A stretch of 64,000 nt of DNA from NCBI RefSeq assembly GCF_001651035.1, contig NZ_LXRG01000201.1, forward strand, positions 186,001-250,000, written 5' to 3'. This document shows positions 20,088 to 28,730 of this stretch, one piece after another. A program made the position numbers and the translations under genes. This DNA is from Halomonas sp. ALS9 (GTDB lineage: Bacteria; Pseudomonadota; Gammaproteobacteria; Pseudomonadales; Halomonadaceae). Position 1 is the first letter of the stretch. Each line of letters begins with the position of its first letter. The notes beneath the pieces were generated by a model. That model ran no database searches. It was not told the DNA's origin and worked only from the letters and a program-made list of their open reading frames with translations.

Positions 20088-20190
20088 GGTGCCGAGGGCA
20101 GGTTGTAGCGAGGGTCTTTCGACATGGATGTCGAAAGTAGCGCCCAGGGACGGGTTCACAGCGCCCTCGCGGAAACCTGCCCTCGGCACC
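20088..20190. repeat. 103-bp intergenic palindromic element with internal hairpin
   Basis: Outer arms of 17 bp are perfect inverted repeats (20088-20104 and 20174-20190, containing GTGCCGAGGGCAGGTT and its complement). After a 3-base mismatch come 7-bp inner arms (GCGAGGG at 20108-20114, CCCTCGC at 20164-20170). Inside is a separate 10-bp perfect hairpin (CTTTCGACAT/ATGTCGAAAG, 20116-20137), then about 26 unpaired bases. The element fills the gap between glnD and dapC. It resembles a dispersed REP/MITE-like unit or a structured RNA and could end glnD transcription. Only one copy is in this window. Confidence 0.85.
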
Positions 20191-20293
20191 GGCAAGCCTG
20201 CTCACGAACGATGATCGCTCGGTTAGGTTTGAGCCTGCACCGGTGCTTGCCTATAATCGACGGTTTACGCCGCCAGCCATCAACGGACACTTC

Positions 20294-21490
20294 ATGAACG
20301 CCGACCTTGACGCCCTGCATCCCTACCCGTTTGAAAAGCTGGCCGCGCTTAAGGCAGCGCTTACCCCACCAGCCGAGATCTCCCCGATTTCATTGACCAT
20401 TGGCGAGCCCCAGCACGCGCCCTACCCCGCGGCGCTTGAAGCCCTGATGGCGCACCAGCTGGAAATGGCCCGCTACCCGGCGACTAACGGCTTGCCCGCG
20501 CTGCGCCAAGCCATCGCCAGTTGGGCAAGCCAACGCTTTCAGCTGCGCGATCTCGACAGCGAACAGCATGTCGTGCCAGTGAACGGCACCCGGGAGGCCA
20601 TTTTTGCCTTTGTACAGGCAGCCCTGGATCGCACCCGCCCGGCGAAAGTCGCCGTGCCCAACCCGTTTTATCAAATTTACGAAGGCGCGACGCTGCTGGC
20701 AGGCGGCGAGCCGCTCTATTTAAACTGCACCGCCGAGAATAATTTCCGCCCAGATGTTAGCGCCGTGCCCGCCGCGACGTGGCGCGATGTACAGATCGTG
20801 TTTATCTGCTCGCCGGGCAACCCTACCGGTGCAGTCACGCCCCTTGATGAATTTAAGCAACTGATTGCGCTGGCCGACGAGCACGACTTTATTATCGCCT
20901 CGGACGAGTGCTACTCGGAGCTCTACCTCGACGAAGCAGCCCCGCCGCCGGGACTGCTGCAAGCCTGCGCCGAGTTGGGCCGCGATGATTACCGCCGCTG
21001 CGTGGTCTTTCACTCGCTCTCCAAGCGCTCCAACCTGCCCGGTCTGCGCTCAGGCTTTGTCGCGGGGGATGCGTCACTGCTCACGCCATTTAAGCGCTAC
21101 CGCACCTACCACGGCTGCGCCATGTCGCTGCCGCTGCAGCACGCCTCTATCGCCGCCTGGCAGGATGAAAAGCATGTGCGCGCCAATCGCGATGCCTACC
21201 GCGAAAAGTTTAGCGCGGTGACCGATGTACTTGCCCCGGTAATGGATTTTCCTGCGCCGCAAGCTAGCTTTTACCTATGGCCTGCGGTACCCGGTGACGA
21301 CGATATCGCCTTTACCCAGCGCCTGTTTGCCGAGCAGCACGTTAGCGTACTACCCGGCAGTCTAATGGGCCGCACGGGTACAAACGGCGTTAACCCCGGC
21401 GCAGGCCGTTTACGCTTAGCACTAGTGGCTGAGCTGGCACCCACGCTGGAAGCCGCCCAGCGCATTCGCCATCTTATAGAGCGCGGCTAA
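20294..21490 (+). CDS. dapC: Succinyldiaminopimelate aminotransferase
   Basis: PLP-dependent class I/II aminotransferase that converts N-succinyl-2-amino-6-ketopimelate to N-succinyl-L,L-diaminopimelate on the way to lysine and peptidoglycan. The 398-aa product has the nucleotide-fold aminotransferase core with FICSPGNPTGAV, SDECYSELYLDE and the PLP lysine in FHSLSKRSNLPGLRSGFVAG. The assignment to DapC rather than another aminotransferase rests on its place next to dapD and dapE and on the family N-terminus (MNADLDALHPYPFEKLAAL). I chose the ATG at 20294 over a farther start at 20243, which lacks similarity. Confidence 0.9.
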   Translation: MNADLDALHPYPFEKLAALKAALTPPAEISPISLTIGEPQHAPYPAALEALMAHQLEMARYPATNGLPALRQAIASWASQRFQLRDLDSEQHVVPVNGTREAIFAFVQAALDRTRPAKVAVPNPFYQIYEGATLLAGGEPLYLNCTAENNFRPDVSAVPAATWRDVQIVFICSPGNPTGAVTPLDEFKQLIALADEHDFIIASDECYSELYLDEAAPPPGLLQACAELGRDDYRRCVVFHSLSKRSNLPGLRSGFVAGDASLLTPFKRYRTYHGCAMSLPLQHASIAAWQDEKHVRANRDAYREKFSAVTDVLAPVMDFPAPQASFYLWPAVPGDDDIAFTQRLFAEQHVSVLPGSLMGRTGTNGVNPGAGRLRLALVAELAPTLEAAQRIRHLIERG

Positions 21491-21520
21491 CCGCGAGATT
21501 TAACCTTTCAGGGAGGCCAT

Positions 21521-21865
21521 ATGCTGACGCTGTACATCATCGATAACTGCGATACCTGCCGAAAAGCGCGCAAAGCGTTGGATGAAAAAGCGCTGCTGTA
21601 TAAAACCCACGATCTGCGCAAAGATGGTCTCTCCGCTGCGCTGCTGGAGCATATTTTACATCGCGTACCGCTGGTAGAGGTCATTAACAAACGCAGCAAA
21701 ACCTGGCGCGAGCTTTCCGATGACGAAAAGGATTACGACGCCAACTCGGCCCGCCAACTGCTAATCAAACACCCCACGCTGCTTAAACGACCACTGCTGG
21801 AAGTAGACGACTCAACTATCTTAGTTGGCTACCGCGACGGCGATTACGACAAGCTCAGCGGCTAA
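21521..21865 (+). CDS. ArsC/Spx-family thioredoxin-fold protein (YffB-like)
   Basis: Small 114-aa protein of the arsenate-reductase/Spx superfamily. The N-terminus YIIDNCDTCRKARKALDEK has cysteines at residues 10 and 13, and the KRPLLEVDDSTILVGY segment near the end is typical of the YffB branch. YffB-type proteins are thought to use glutathione-dependent thiol chemistry; a true arsenate-reductase role is not supported. It is placed between dapC and dapD on the same strand, a position also known in pseudomonads; why it sits in the dap cluster is unknown. Confidence 0.85.
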   Translation: MLTLYIIDNCDTCRKARKALDEKALLYKTHDLRKDGLSAALLEHILHRVPLVEVINKRSKTWRELSDDEKDYDANSARQLLIKHPTLLKRPLLEVDDSTILVGYRDGDYDKLSG

Positions 21866-21948
21866 GCAGTCAGGCTCTTGTTTCTCACAATCACTTTCTA
21901 ACACTCGCTGTCTAACACTCACTCCCCATCACAACAGGACTCTCTCTT

Positions 21949-22974
21949 ATGCTGAGCTTTGCGCTTGGAATTGGCACTCAAAATACCCAGGGCGACTGGC
22001 TGGAAATCTACTACCCGGCACCGCTGTTCAACCCACCAGCCACCTTGGTGGACGCCGCTAAACAGGCCCTGGACGCCCCCCAAGGCAACGCCGCCATCAG
22101 CTTTTTGCCCGAAGACTGCACCCGCTTGGCCAAAGCTCTGGAAGCCGCAGGGCACTCCGCTCAGGCCGAGCTTGCCGAAACGCTGTCTGCCAGCCAGCGC
22201 CCCCTGGTCGCCATGTTCCTGGACACCGACCAACCACCGCAAACGGCCCCCGAGGTGTATCTAAAACTGCACCTGCTGTCACACCGACTGGTCAAGCCCC
22301 ACGGCCTTGATCTCACCGGCATGTTCGGCCTGCTGCGCAATATTGCCTGGACTAACGAAGGCGCCATCGATATTGAGGAACTGCCTACCCGGCGCCTGAA
22401 AGCGCGTATGGCGGGCCGCGCGTTGTCAGTCGACTGTGTCGATAAATTCCCCAAAATGACAGACTACGTAGTGCCCACCGGTATTCGCATTGCCGACACC
22501 GCCCGCGTTCGCCTGGGTGCTTACTTGGGCGAAGGCACGACCGTGATGCACGAAGGCTTCGTCAACTTCAATGCGGGCGCTGAAGGCCCCGGCATGGTTG
22601 AAGGCCGCATCTCGGCGGGCGTGATGGTCGGCAAAGGCTCAGACTTGGGCGGCGGCTGCTCCACCATGGGCACGCTCTCCGGTGGCGGCAATATCGTGAT
22701 TAAAGTGGGCGAAGGCTGCCTGATCGGTGCCAACGCGGGCATCGGCATACCCTTGGGTGACCGCTGCACGGTGGAAGCCGGCCTTTACATCACTGCGGGT
22801 TCCAAAGTCGCGCTGCTGGATGATCAAGGCCAAGTAGTGAAGACCGTCGCTGCACGCGAACTGGCTAGCCAAGACGACCAGCTATGGCGCCGCAACTCGC
22901 AGAGTGGCCGCATTGAGTGCTTGACCAATAAAAGTGCTATCGCCCTGAACGAGGCGCTGCATGCCCACAACTGA
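21949..22974 (+). CDS. dapD: Tetrahydrodipicolinate N-succinyltransferase (long form)
   Basis: Succinylates tetrahydrodipicolinate in the succinylase branch of lysine/DAP synthesis. The 341-aa product is longer than the E. coli form (about 274 aa) and matches the Pseudomonas-type DapD with a large N-terminal domain. The C-terminal half is a left-handed beta helix of hexapeptide repeats ([53 protein letters not shown]). Its last 14 bases overlap the start of dapE. Confidence 0.94.
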   Translation: MLSFALGIGTQNTQGDWLEIYYPAPLFNPPATLVDAAKQALDAPQGNAAISFLPEDCTRLAKALEAAGHSAQAELAETLSASQRPLVAMFLDTDQPPQTAPEVYLKLHLLSHRLVKPHGLDLTGMFGLLRNIAWTNEGAIDIEELPTRRLKARMAGRALSVDCVDKFPKMTDYVVPTGIRIADTARVRLGAYLGEGTTVMHEGFVNFNAGAEGPGMVEGRISAGVMVGKGSDLGGGCSTMGTLSGGGNIVIKVGEGCLIGANAGIGIPLGDRCTVEAGLYITAGSKVALLDDQGQVVKTVAARELASQDDQLWRRNSQSGRIECLTNKSAIALNEALHAHN

Positions 22975-24133
22975 GCCAGAAACACTGTCGCCGACGCTCA
23001 CGCTTGCCTTTGATTTGCTTAGTAGAGCGTCGGTAACGCCGGATGACGAAGGCTGCCAGGAACTCATGATCGAGCGCTTAGCAGCGCTCGGTTTTCATAT
23101 TGAGCGGCTACCGTTTGGCGACGTAAAGAATTTCTGGGCGGTGCGCGGCCATCACGGCCCGGTGGTGGCCTTTGCCGGTCACACCGACGTGGTACCCAGC
23201 GGCCCCTATACCAACTGGCAGTACCCACCGTTTGAGCCCTGCATTGATGATGAGGGCATGCTATGCGGGCGCGGCGCGGCGGATATGAAAGGCAGTCTGG
23301 CATCAATGCTCACCGCCGTTGAGCGCTTTGTGACCAATCACCCTGATCACGATGGGCGCATCGCCTTTCTGATCACCTCCGATGAAGAGGGCCCGGCGGT
23401 GGATGGCACTCGCGCAGTGGTAGAACACCTGCGCGAGCGTAACGAGCGCCTTGACTACTGCATTGTCGGCGAGCCTTCGTCTACCGAACGCCTGGGAGAT
23501 GTGATTAAAAATGGCCGCCGCGGCTCGCTAGGGGCCACCCTTCACATTAAAGGCGTGCAAGGCCACGTGGCCTATCCGCATTTAGCCCGCAATCCTATTC
23601 ACCAGGCGATGCCAGCGCTGGATGCATTGGTCAACGAGCATTGGGATGCGGGTAACAACTTTTTCCCCGCCACCAGTTTTCAAATCTCCAATCTGCGCGC
23701 GGGCACAGGCGCCACTAACGTGATCCCTGGCGATGTGGAAGTGGTGTTTAACTTTCGCTTCTCCACCGAAGTGACCTCTGACGAGCTCAAAGCGCGCACG
23801 GAGGCCCTTCTCGACCAGCATGGTTTGGAGTACCAGGTAGACTGGACGCTCAACGGTGAGCCGTTTTTAACCGCGGAAGGCGCACTGGTGGACGCCGCTA
23901 TTAAAGGCGTTGAAGCGGTGACCGGCCAGCGTCCGGCACTTTCCACCAGCGGCGGCACCTCGGATGGCCGCTTTATTGCCACGCTAGGTGCTCAGGTGGT
24001 TGAATTAGGCCCACTCAACGACACCATCCACAAGGTCAATGAGCGTGTTCGCGCCAGTGACCTAGACGACTTAAGCCGGATATATGAAGCAACGCTACAG
24101 GCGCTGCTCAACTCCGGCGAGGTAAACCGATGA
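22961..24133 (+). CDS. dapE: Succinyl-diaminopimelate desuccinylase
   Basis: Dinuclear zinc hydrolase that releases L,L-diaminopimelate from its succinyl derivative. The 390-aa product has [14 protein letters not shown] (first His ligand and adjacent Asp), [14 protein letters not shown] (bridging Asp), [12 protein letters not shown] (catalytic and ligand Glu pair) and [11 protein letters not shown] near the C-terminus (last His ligand). A lid/dimer domain occupies the middle. It overlaps dapD by 14 bp and the next small gene by 4 bp, so dapD-dapE-unknown is one translational unit. Confidence 0.97.
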   Translation: MPTTEPETLSPTLTLAFDLLSRASVTPDDEGCQELMIERLAALGFHIERLPFGDVKNFWAVRGHHGPVVAFAGHTDVVPSGPYTNWQYPPFEPCIDDEGMLCGRGAADMKGSLASMLTAVERFVTNHPDHDGRIAFLITSDEEGPAVDGTRAVVEHLRERNERLDYCIVGEPSSTERLGDVIKNGRRGSLGATLHIKGVQGHVAYPHLARNPIHQAMPALDALVNEHWDAGNNFFPATSFQISNLRAGTGATNVIPGDVEVVFNFRFSTEVTSDELKARTEALLDQHGLEYQVDWTLNGEPFLTAEGALVDAAIKGVEAVTGQRPALSTSGGTSDGRFIATLGAQVVELGPLNDTIHKVNERVRASDLDDLSRIYEATLQALLNSGEVNR

Positions 24134-24519
24134 TGGAGCGTTACCCCGATATAGAGATTTACCTGGCCAGCGTGTCGCTTGATGCGCTCAATGAGTGGCT
24201 AAAAAGCGCGTTAATAGCACCGCCTCTTAGCCCTGCAGGAAAAGGTCAATGGAAAACCCGCGGCCAATACCAGGGCGACTGCGTACCCGTGCTATTAGTC
24301 GATAAAGCCGCCGACGGTTTTGCCAGTCTATGGTTCGATAGCAGCCATACCCCCTGGATGACCGACCAGGAGTGTGCCCAGCAGGCCGCAGAAGCCTTGC
24401 AAACCGAAGTGCGCTGCTCATTGGGCGGCTGGCACCCCGGTGATGATCCTGACCGTTTCTGGCAAGTACTGCCCGGCGGCAAGGAAGGCGCCATAGAGTG
24501 GCCTGACTCAGGGCGCTAA
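24130..24519 (+). CDS. Conserved-looking hypothetical protein coupled to dapE
   Basis: I do not recognise a named family. The 129-aa product is acidic, soluble, and rich in Trp ([38 protein letters not shown]), with no signal peptide or membrane segment. Two ATG codons (24130, 24133) overlap the dapE stop, so it is almost certainly translated together with dapE. Codon use looks like that of its neighbours. A strong bidirectional hairpin ends the unit 33 bp later. A role tied to the dap operon or to a cell-wall step is only a guess from position. Confidence 0.85.
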   Translation: MMERYPDIEIYLASVSLDALNEWLKSALIAPPLSPAGKGQWKTRGQYQGDCVPVLLVDKAADGFASLWFDSSHTPWMTDQECAQQAAEALQTEVRCSLGGWHPGDDPDRFWQVLPGGKEGAIEWPDSGR

Positions 24520-24551
24520 CAAGCTATCTCACCTTGCCTTTCCTCCAACGT

Positions 24552-24579
24552 AAACGACCCCGCCGAGGCGGGGTCGTTT
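24552..24579. terminator. Bidirectional intrinsic terminator
   Basis: AAACGACCCCGCC pairs perfectly with GGCGGGGTCGTTT (13 bp, very small loop), with A/T-rich flanks on both sides. It lies between the plus-strand dapE unit and the minus-strand cold-shock gene, so it can end both. Confidence 0.85.
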
Positions 24580-24643
24580 ACTATCCAGCGACGCATACCA
24601 TCTATCAATACGCAGTCGGCAACTGTCTATCTATACACTTGGT

Positions 24644-25189
24644 TTACTCAATAATACTAACATCGTCGGCCTGCAGACCACGTTCATTTTTTATCACGTG
24701 GTAACGCACAATTTGACCTTCTGCCAGCATACGCGGGCCACGACCCCGAATGGCACGGAAGTGTACAAACACATCTTCGCCATTATCGCGGGTTATAAAG
24801 CCGTAGCCTTTGTTGGTATTGAACCACTTCACTTCACCCTCTTCACGGCCATCGTTAGGATCAATGATGTCTTCTTCTTCATCATCGTCCATAGGCGCAG
24901 CCGCTTGGGGCTGACGCGCTGCTGGCTTAGGACGGGCCACCACATCAGACGCCACCACAATCGATGGCGCAAAAGCAGCTGATGCTAATGTGCCAACCCA
25001 CAGAACTATAAAACACCCTATAGCAACAGCAACATAGACACTGCTAGCTCCACTGATTGCCAACTCGGCCATCCACAGCTCGGCGAGGGCACTATCGGTT
25101 AAATGAACAATCCCCGCCAACAGAAGTGGCGTGGGGGCGGCTAGTAATACACTGATTAAGAAACAGCGAAACACAACTTTTGGATTCAT
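24644..25189 (-). CDS. Membrane-anchored cold-shock-domain protein
   Basis: The 181-aa product fuses two parts. Residues 1-85 have two strong hydrophobic segments (about 7-28, VFRCFLISVLLAAPTPLLLA, and about 50-75). A Pro/Ala linker and an acidic run (DDDEEEDIID) follow. Residues 113-181 form a cold-shock (OB-fold) domain with EVKWFNTNKGYGFITRDNG (RNP1) and DVFVHFRAI (RNP2), expected to bind single-stranded RNA or DNA. Tethering to the inner membrane is inferred from the hydrophobic part. The start codon is preceded by a run of nine T on the coding strand, with GAGAG 12 bases upstream. It is divergent from slyX and ends at the bidirectional terminator. Confidence 0.9.
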   Translation of the reverse strand: MNPKVVFRCFLISVLLAAPTPLLLAGIVHLTDSALAELWMAELAISGASSVYVAVAIGCFIVLWVGTLASAAFAPSIVVASDVVARPKPAARQPQAAAPMDDDEEEDIIDPNDGREEGEVKWFNTNKGYGFITRDNGEDVFVHFRAIRGRGPRMLAEGQIVRYHVIKNERGLQADDVSIIE

Positions 25190-25301
25190 AGAAAAAAAAA
25201 GCTCTCTTGTTGTATGGGTAACAGACGAAGGACAATACCAACGCTATTAGGCCCATTCCCAATAGCACCGGCATACTACTACATAAGGTTGCAATGATAT
25301 C

Positions 25302-25550
25302 ATGACCCACGAATTATCGCCTGTTGACCTAGCTCAACGTCTTGAATCTTTAGAGAGCCGCTCAGCCCACCAGGAGCACTGGCTGGACACCCTCGATCAA
25401 GCAGTGGCTCAGCAGGAACGGCGCCTGGAAAAACTGGAGCAACTCAGCGGGCTGATGCGCGAACGTCTGCGCGAACAGCACCAGGCACTGCAATCAAACG
25501 AGCCTCAGGGCGGCCAGCGCCCCGAGGATGATGTGCCGCCCCACTACTGA
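25302..25550 (+). CDS. slyX: SlyX family protein
   Basis: Small coiled-coil protein of unknown function. The 82-aa product is mostly one helix with heptad-like Leu spacing (LAQRLESLESRSAHQEHWLD, LDQAVAQQERRLEKLEQLSG) and ends with the SlyX hallmark PPHY. It stands alone, divergent from the cold-shock gene and convergent with ald. Confidence 0.9.
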   Translation: MTHELSPVDLAQRLESLESRSAHQEHWLDTLDQAVAQQERRLEKLEQLSGLMRERLREQHQALQSNEPQGGQRPEDDVPPHY

Positions 25551-25623
25551 GCTATCGTTGGCCCTGACCGACAGCCCCAGATACGACTAATTAACTAGCC
25601 GCCAGTGACTAACTCCTAAACCC

Positions 25624-26742
25624 TTAGCTGCCAACAACGCTAGCAGGATCGCTACTCTCTAGCCCAAAGGCGTCGGCCACGGCAGGATAGGTGACCTTGC
25701 CAGCGTGGACATTGAGGCCCGGCAGGAAGTGCGGGTCGTCGCGTAGCGCCTGCTGCCAGCCTTTATCCGCCAGAGCGAGCACAAAGGGCAGCGTAGCGTT
25801 GGTCAGTCCCTGGGTAGACGTTCGCGCCACCGCGCCAGGCATATTGGCCACGCAGTAGTGCACCACCCCATCGACGATATAGGTCGGCTCGGCATGGGTG
25901 GTAGGCTTGCTGGTTTCAAAACAGCCGCCCTGATCAATGGCGACATCGACCAGTACACTGCCTGGCTTCATATCAGCCAGCATGGCGCGAGTGATCAACT
26001 TGGGCGCAGCGGCGCCGGGCACCAGCACGGCGCCAATTATCATATCCGACTCACGGGTGGCCGTTTCCAGCGCGTCAGCGGTGGAGTAAACCGTTTTAAT
26101 GCGGCCCTGATAACGGTCGTCCAGCACTTCCAATCGCGCTAATGATTTGTCCAGAATCGTCACTTCGGCACCCAACCCCAGCGCCATGCGAGCAGCGTTC
26201 TCACCCACCACACCGCCACCAATCACGGTGACCTTACCCGGCGCCACACCGGGCACGCCGGGCAGTAGCACGCCTGCGCCGCCCTGGGCCTTTTCCAGGC
26301 TATGGGCACCGGCCTGCACCGCCATCCGGCCTGCTACGGTGCTCATCGGCGCCAGCAGCGGCAAGCCGCCTCGGGCATCGGTAATCGTTTCATAGGCGAT
26401 ACAGGTGGCACCACTCTCCATAAGCCCGCGGGTAAGCGGTTCTTCAGCGGCCAGGTGCAGATAGGTGAACAGCGTATGCTGCGCTGTGAGGCGCGCTACC
26501 TCGTCCGGCTGCGGCTCTTTTACCTTGAGGATCAGCTCGGCATTACGCCACAAAGCGTCCACATCCGCTTCTATTTGTGCGCCGGCAGCCTGGTAGTCGG
26601 TATCCGCAAAGCCGGCACCTTCGCCAGCCCCGGTTTGAACGCTCACCTGATGGCCGCGCCCGGTTAGCTCCCGAGCACCAGTCGGTGTTAAGGCCACACG
26701 ATATTCGTGATTTTTGATCTCTTTGGGGACGGCGATTTTCAT
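25624..26742 (-). CDS. ald: Alanine dehydrogenase
   Basis: NAD-dependent enzyme that interconverts L-alanine and pyruvate plus ammonia. The 372-aa length is typical. N-terminal family signature: [20 protein letters not shown]. The substrate region includes KVKEPQPDE (catalytic Lys) and [13 protein letters not shown]. The Rossmann domain has [20 protein letters not shown] near residues 170-190. The C-terminal [20 protein letters not shown] completes the match. It has its own upstream region and is preceded by a hairpin that closes the thioesterase gene. Standalone context suggests a catabolic or alanine/osmotic metabolism role. Confidence 0.97.
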   Translation of the reverse strand: MKIAVPKEIKNHEYRVALTPTGARELTGRGHQVSVQTGAGEGAGFADTDYQAAGAQIEADVDALWRNAELILKVKEPQPDEVARLTAQHTLFTYLHLAAEEPLTRGLMESGATCIAYETITDARGGLPLLAPMSTVAGRMAVQAGAHSLEKAQGGAGVLLPGVPGVAPGKVTVIGGGVVGENAARMALGLGAEVTILDKSLARLEVLDDRYQGRIKTVYSTADALETATRESDMIIGAVLVPGAAAPKLITRAMLADMKPGSVLVDVAIDQGGCFETSKPTTHAEPTYIVDGVVHYCVANMPGAVARTSTQGLTNATLPFVLALADKGWQQALRDDPHFLPGLNVHAGKVTYPAVADAFGLESSDPASVVGS

Positions 26743-26834
26743 TGGCGTATTCCTGTGTTTTTAAAGGTCAGTGGACTTGTTAAACAAATTACAGCACAGC
26801 TAACGTTGACCACCACCCCAGGAATGCAAAACAA

Positions 26835-26860
26835 AAAAAACGCCGGTTAAGGCGTTTTTT
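26835..26860. terminator. Intrinsic terminator (bidirectional)
   Basis: AAAAAACGCC-GGTTAA-GGCGTTTTTT forms a stem with A6/T6 ends on either strand. It lies 57 bp after the end of the thioesterase gene (minus strand) and upstream of ald, so it most likely terminates the rlmI-thioesterase transcript. Confidence 0.8.
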
Positions 26861-26916
26861 AGGAGAAAAATCTAGCGATTGCCGGTTCTGCACGAAAAAA
26901 TCCACTTCGATCTACG

Positions 26917-27351
26917 TCACTCCATAATAACCGCGCCGCCGTAGATACGCCGATACTCCTCTGGCAGCCGTTTGGGCCGCCCCGTTGAGAGCGCCACGCA
27001 GGCAAATCGCGTGCGGGCATTCAGCAGCGTTTTAGCGTCTTTGACGCGCACCAGCTGAAAGCGGCGGGTCAAACTGAAGCGCTCATCACAAGCGACAATC
27101 CAAGTGGCTAACTTTAGCTCGTCACCTGCAAAAGCCGGTGCTAAGTAATCCAGCTCGTGGCGGTGAACCACCATGGCACGATCAAGCGCTTGATAACGCT
27201 CAAGCGAGAGACCCAGCGCGACCGAGTGTGCCCAGCTAATCTGCTCGACCCAACGCAGGTACTCGCTGTTGTTAACGTGCTGATAAGCATCAATCGCCTC
27301 ATCAGCCACGCGGATATCGATAACAAAAGGCTCGGGTAGCGCCCACTCCAT
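26917..27351 (-). CDS. Acyl-CoA thioesterase, hot-dog fold (YbgC/FadM-like)
   Basis: A 144-aa single-domain 4HBT-type thioesterase. DEAIDAYQHVNNSEYLRWVE carries the HVNN(S)xYL motif of the family (the Asp/His/Asn catalytic neighbourhood), and VVHRHELDYLAPAFAGDELK is the second conserved strand. Substrate length cannot be told from sequence. It lies 35 bp downstream of rlmI on the same strand, probably one operon, and is closed by a hairpin. Confidence 0.88.
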   Translation of the reverse strand: MEWALPEPFVIDIRVADEAIDAYQHVNNSEYLRWVEQISWAHSVALGLSLERYQALDRAMVVHRHELDYLAPAFAGDELKLATWIVACDERFSLTRRFQLVRVKDAKTLLNARTRFACVALSTGRPKRLPEEYRRIYGGAVIME

Positions 27352-27386
27352 TGCGTTGGCTCCTCCACCGATGGCTGAAAGCTTGA

Positions 27387-28577
27387 TTAGTCGCGGAATA
27401 CCCGCACACCCAGCGCCTTCAGGTAAGACGTTTCAGGGATAGCCGGATGCACCGGGTGATCAGGCCCTTGGTGACCTTGGAAAATCACCTGACCGTGACG
27501 ATCCTGGTGGCGAACAGCACCACGCACGACATCCATTAAACGCTCGGGCGCTAAGTGCATTGAGCAGGAAGCCGACATTAACAGGCCATCGCGACCCAGC
27601 AAACGCATGGCTTCGCGGTTCAAGCGGGCATAGGCGCGCTCGCCGTTGGGAATGTCCTTGCGCTTTTTAATAAACGCCGGCGGGTCAAGAATGATCACGT
27701 CGAACTCTTCACCGTCCGCCTTTAGCGCCGCAAGGGCTTCAAACGCATCACCCTCACTCACCGCTACACTTTCCTGCACGCCGTTCAGCTCGGCGTTGCG
27801 GGCAACTTGATCCAGCGCCGGGCCCGATGAGTCCAGGCACAGCACCTGTTTGGCGCCATGAACGGCCGCCTGCACACCCCAACCGCCTACGTAGCTGAAT
27901 ACATCCAGCACGCGCTTACCTTCCACATGGCGATTGATCCATTCGCGATTAACGCGGTGATCAAAGAACCAGCCGGTTTTCTGACCATTAAGCACTGGCA
28001 CCACAAAGCGAGCGCCGTTCTCTTCAAGCACCACTTCGTCAGGCAGTGTGCCTTTGATGACATCAACGTGCGCCTCAAGACCTTCCTGACGACGTCCACC
28101 GGTATCGTTACGAAAAACGATCACTTCCGGCTTGATGACTTTTTCCAGCGCGTCAACAATCTCATCCGCCAGCGCCTGCATACCGGCGGTATTGAGCTGC
28201 ACGACGAGGACATCGCCAAAACGATCAATTACCAAGCCTGGCAGCAAATCGCCTTCGCCGTGGATCAAGCGATAGAACGGCTGCGCATAAAGACGCTCGC
28301 GCAGTGCCAACGCTTGATTAAAGCGGTGCACAAACAGCGAACGATCCAAGCGCATCTCGGGGTCTCGAGACATAACCCGTGCGGCAATCAACGAATGGGG
28401 ATTCACATACGCAACGGCCATCACTTTGCCATTGGAGGCCTCTACCAGGGCGGTTTCGCCTGCGGCAAAGTTTTTTAGCGGCGTCTCCTTAATATCTACC
28501 TCATTGGAGTAGATCCAGAGATGCCCCGCTTTCAGGCGGCGGTCAGCATTTTTATTTAGGCGCAGGCGTTGGGTCAC
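27387..28577 (-). CDS. rlmI: 23S rRNA (cytosine-1962-C5)-methyltransferase, RlmI family
   Basis: SAM-dependent rRNA methyltransferase. From the GTG at 28577 the product is 396 aa, as in E. coli; a GGAG ribosome site lies 6 bases before this GTG, while the farther TTG at 28589 contains that site. An N-terminal PUA-like domain (LNKNADRRLKAGHLWIYSNE) precedes a central domain and a Rossmann methyltransferase domain with RVLDVFSYVGGWGVQAAVHG (SAM loop) and DVIILDPPAFIKK; SASCSMHL near residue 345 holds the catalytic cysteine. A 15-bp tandem array lies just upstream. Confidence 0.92.
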   Translation of the reverse strand: MTQRLRLNKNADRRLKAGHLWIYSNEVDIKETPLKNFAAGETALVEASNGKVMAVAYVNPHSLIAARVMSRDPEMRLDRSLFVHRFNQALALRERLYAQPFYRLIHGEGDLLPGLVIDRFGDVLVVQLNTAGMQALADEIVDALEKVIKPEVIVFRNDTGGRRQEGLEAHVDVIKGTLPDEVVLEENGARFVVPVLNGQKTGWFFDHRVNREWINRHVEGKRVLDVFSYVGGWGVQAAVHGAKQVLCLDSSGPALDQVARNAELNGVQESVAVSEGDAFEALAALKADGEEFDVIILDPPAFIKKRKDIPNGERAYARLNREAMRLLGRDGLLMSASCSMHLAPERLMDVVRGAVRHQDRHGQVIFQGHQGPDHPVHPAIPETSYLKALGVRVFRD

Positions 28578-28593
28578 AGCAATCTCCAAAAAA

Positions 28594-28683
28594 CTTTGTC
28601 TTAAAAACCCGTATTTTCAAAACCTTGGCCTTAAAAAGCTTGTTCTCACAAGCCCTGGTCTCACAAACCTCAGTCTCAAAATC
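28594..28683. repeat. Six imperfect 15-bp tandem repeats upstream of rlmI
   Basis: Six units of exactly 15 bp, consensus near CTTGGTCTTAAAAAC, start at 28594, 28609, 28624, 28639, 28654 and 28669. Units share the pattern of a T/G-rich left part, TCTYA in the middle and an A-run. The array lies between the mutM stop and the rlmI start and would be in the rlmI 5' leader. Individual units differ at several positions, so the array is old or under weak constraint. Confidence 0.85.
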
Positions 28684-28730
28684 TTAGGCGATTCAATTCG
28701 TATCAATAGGGCGTGTTGCATAAACCGTCA

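Noticed and set aside
27858..28478. 206-codon open frame on the plus strand opposite rlmI
   Set aside because: Antisense shadow of a well-supported methyltransferase gene; no recognisable motifs or ribosome site.
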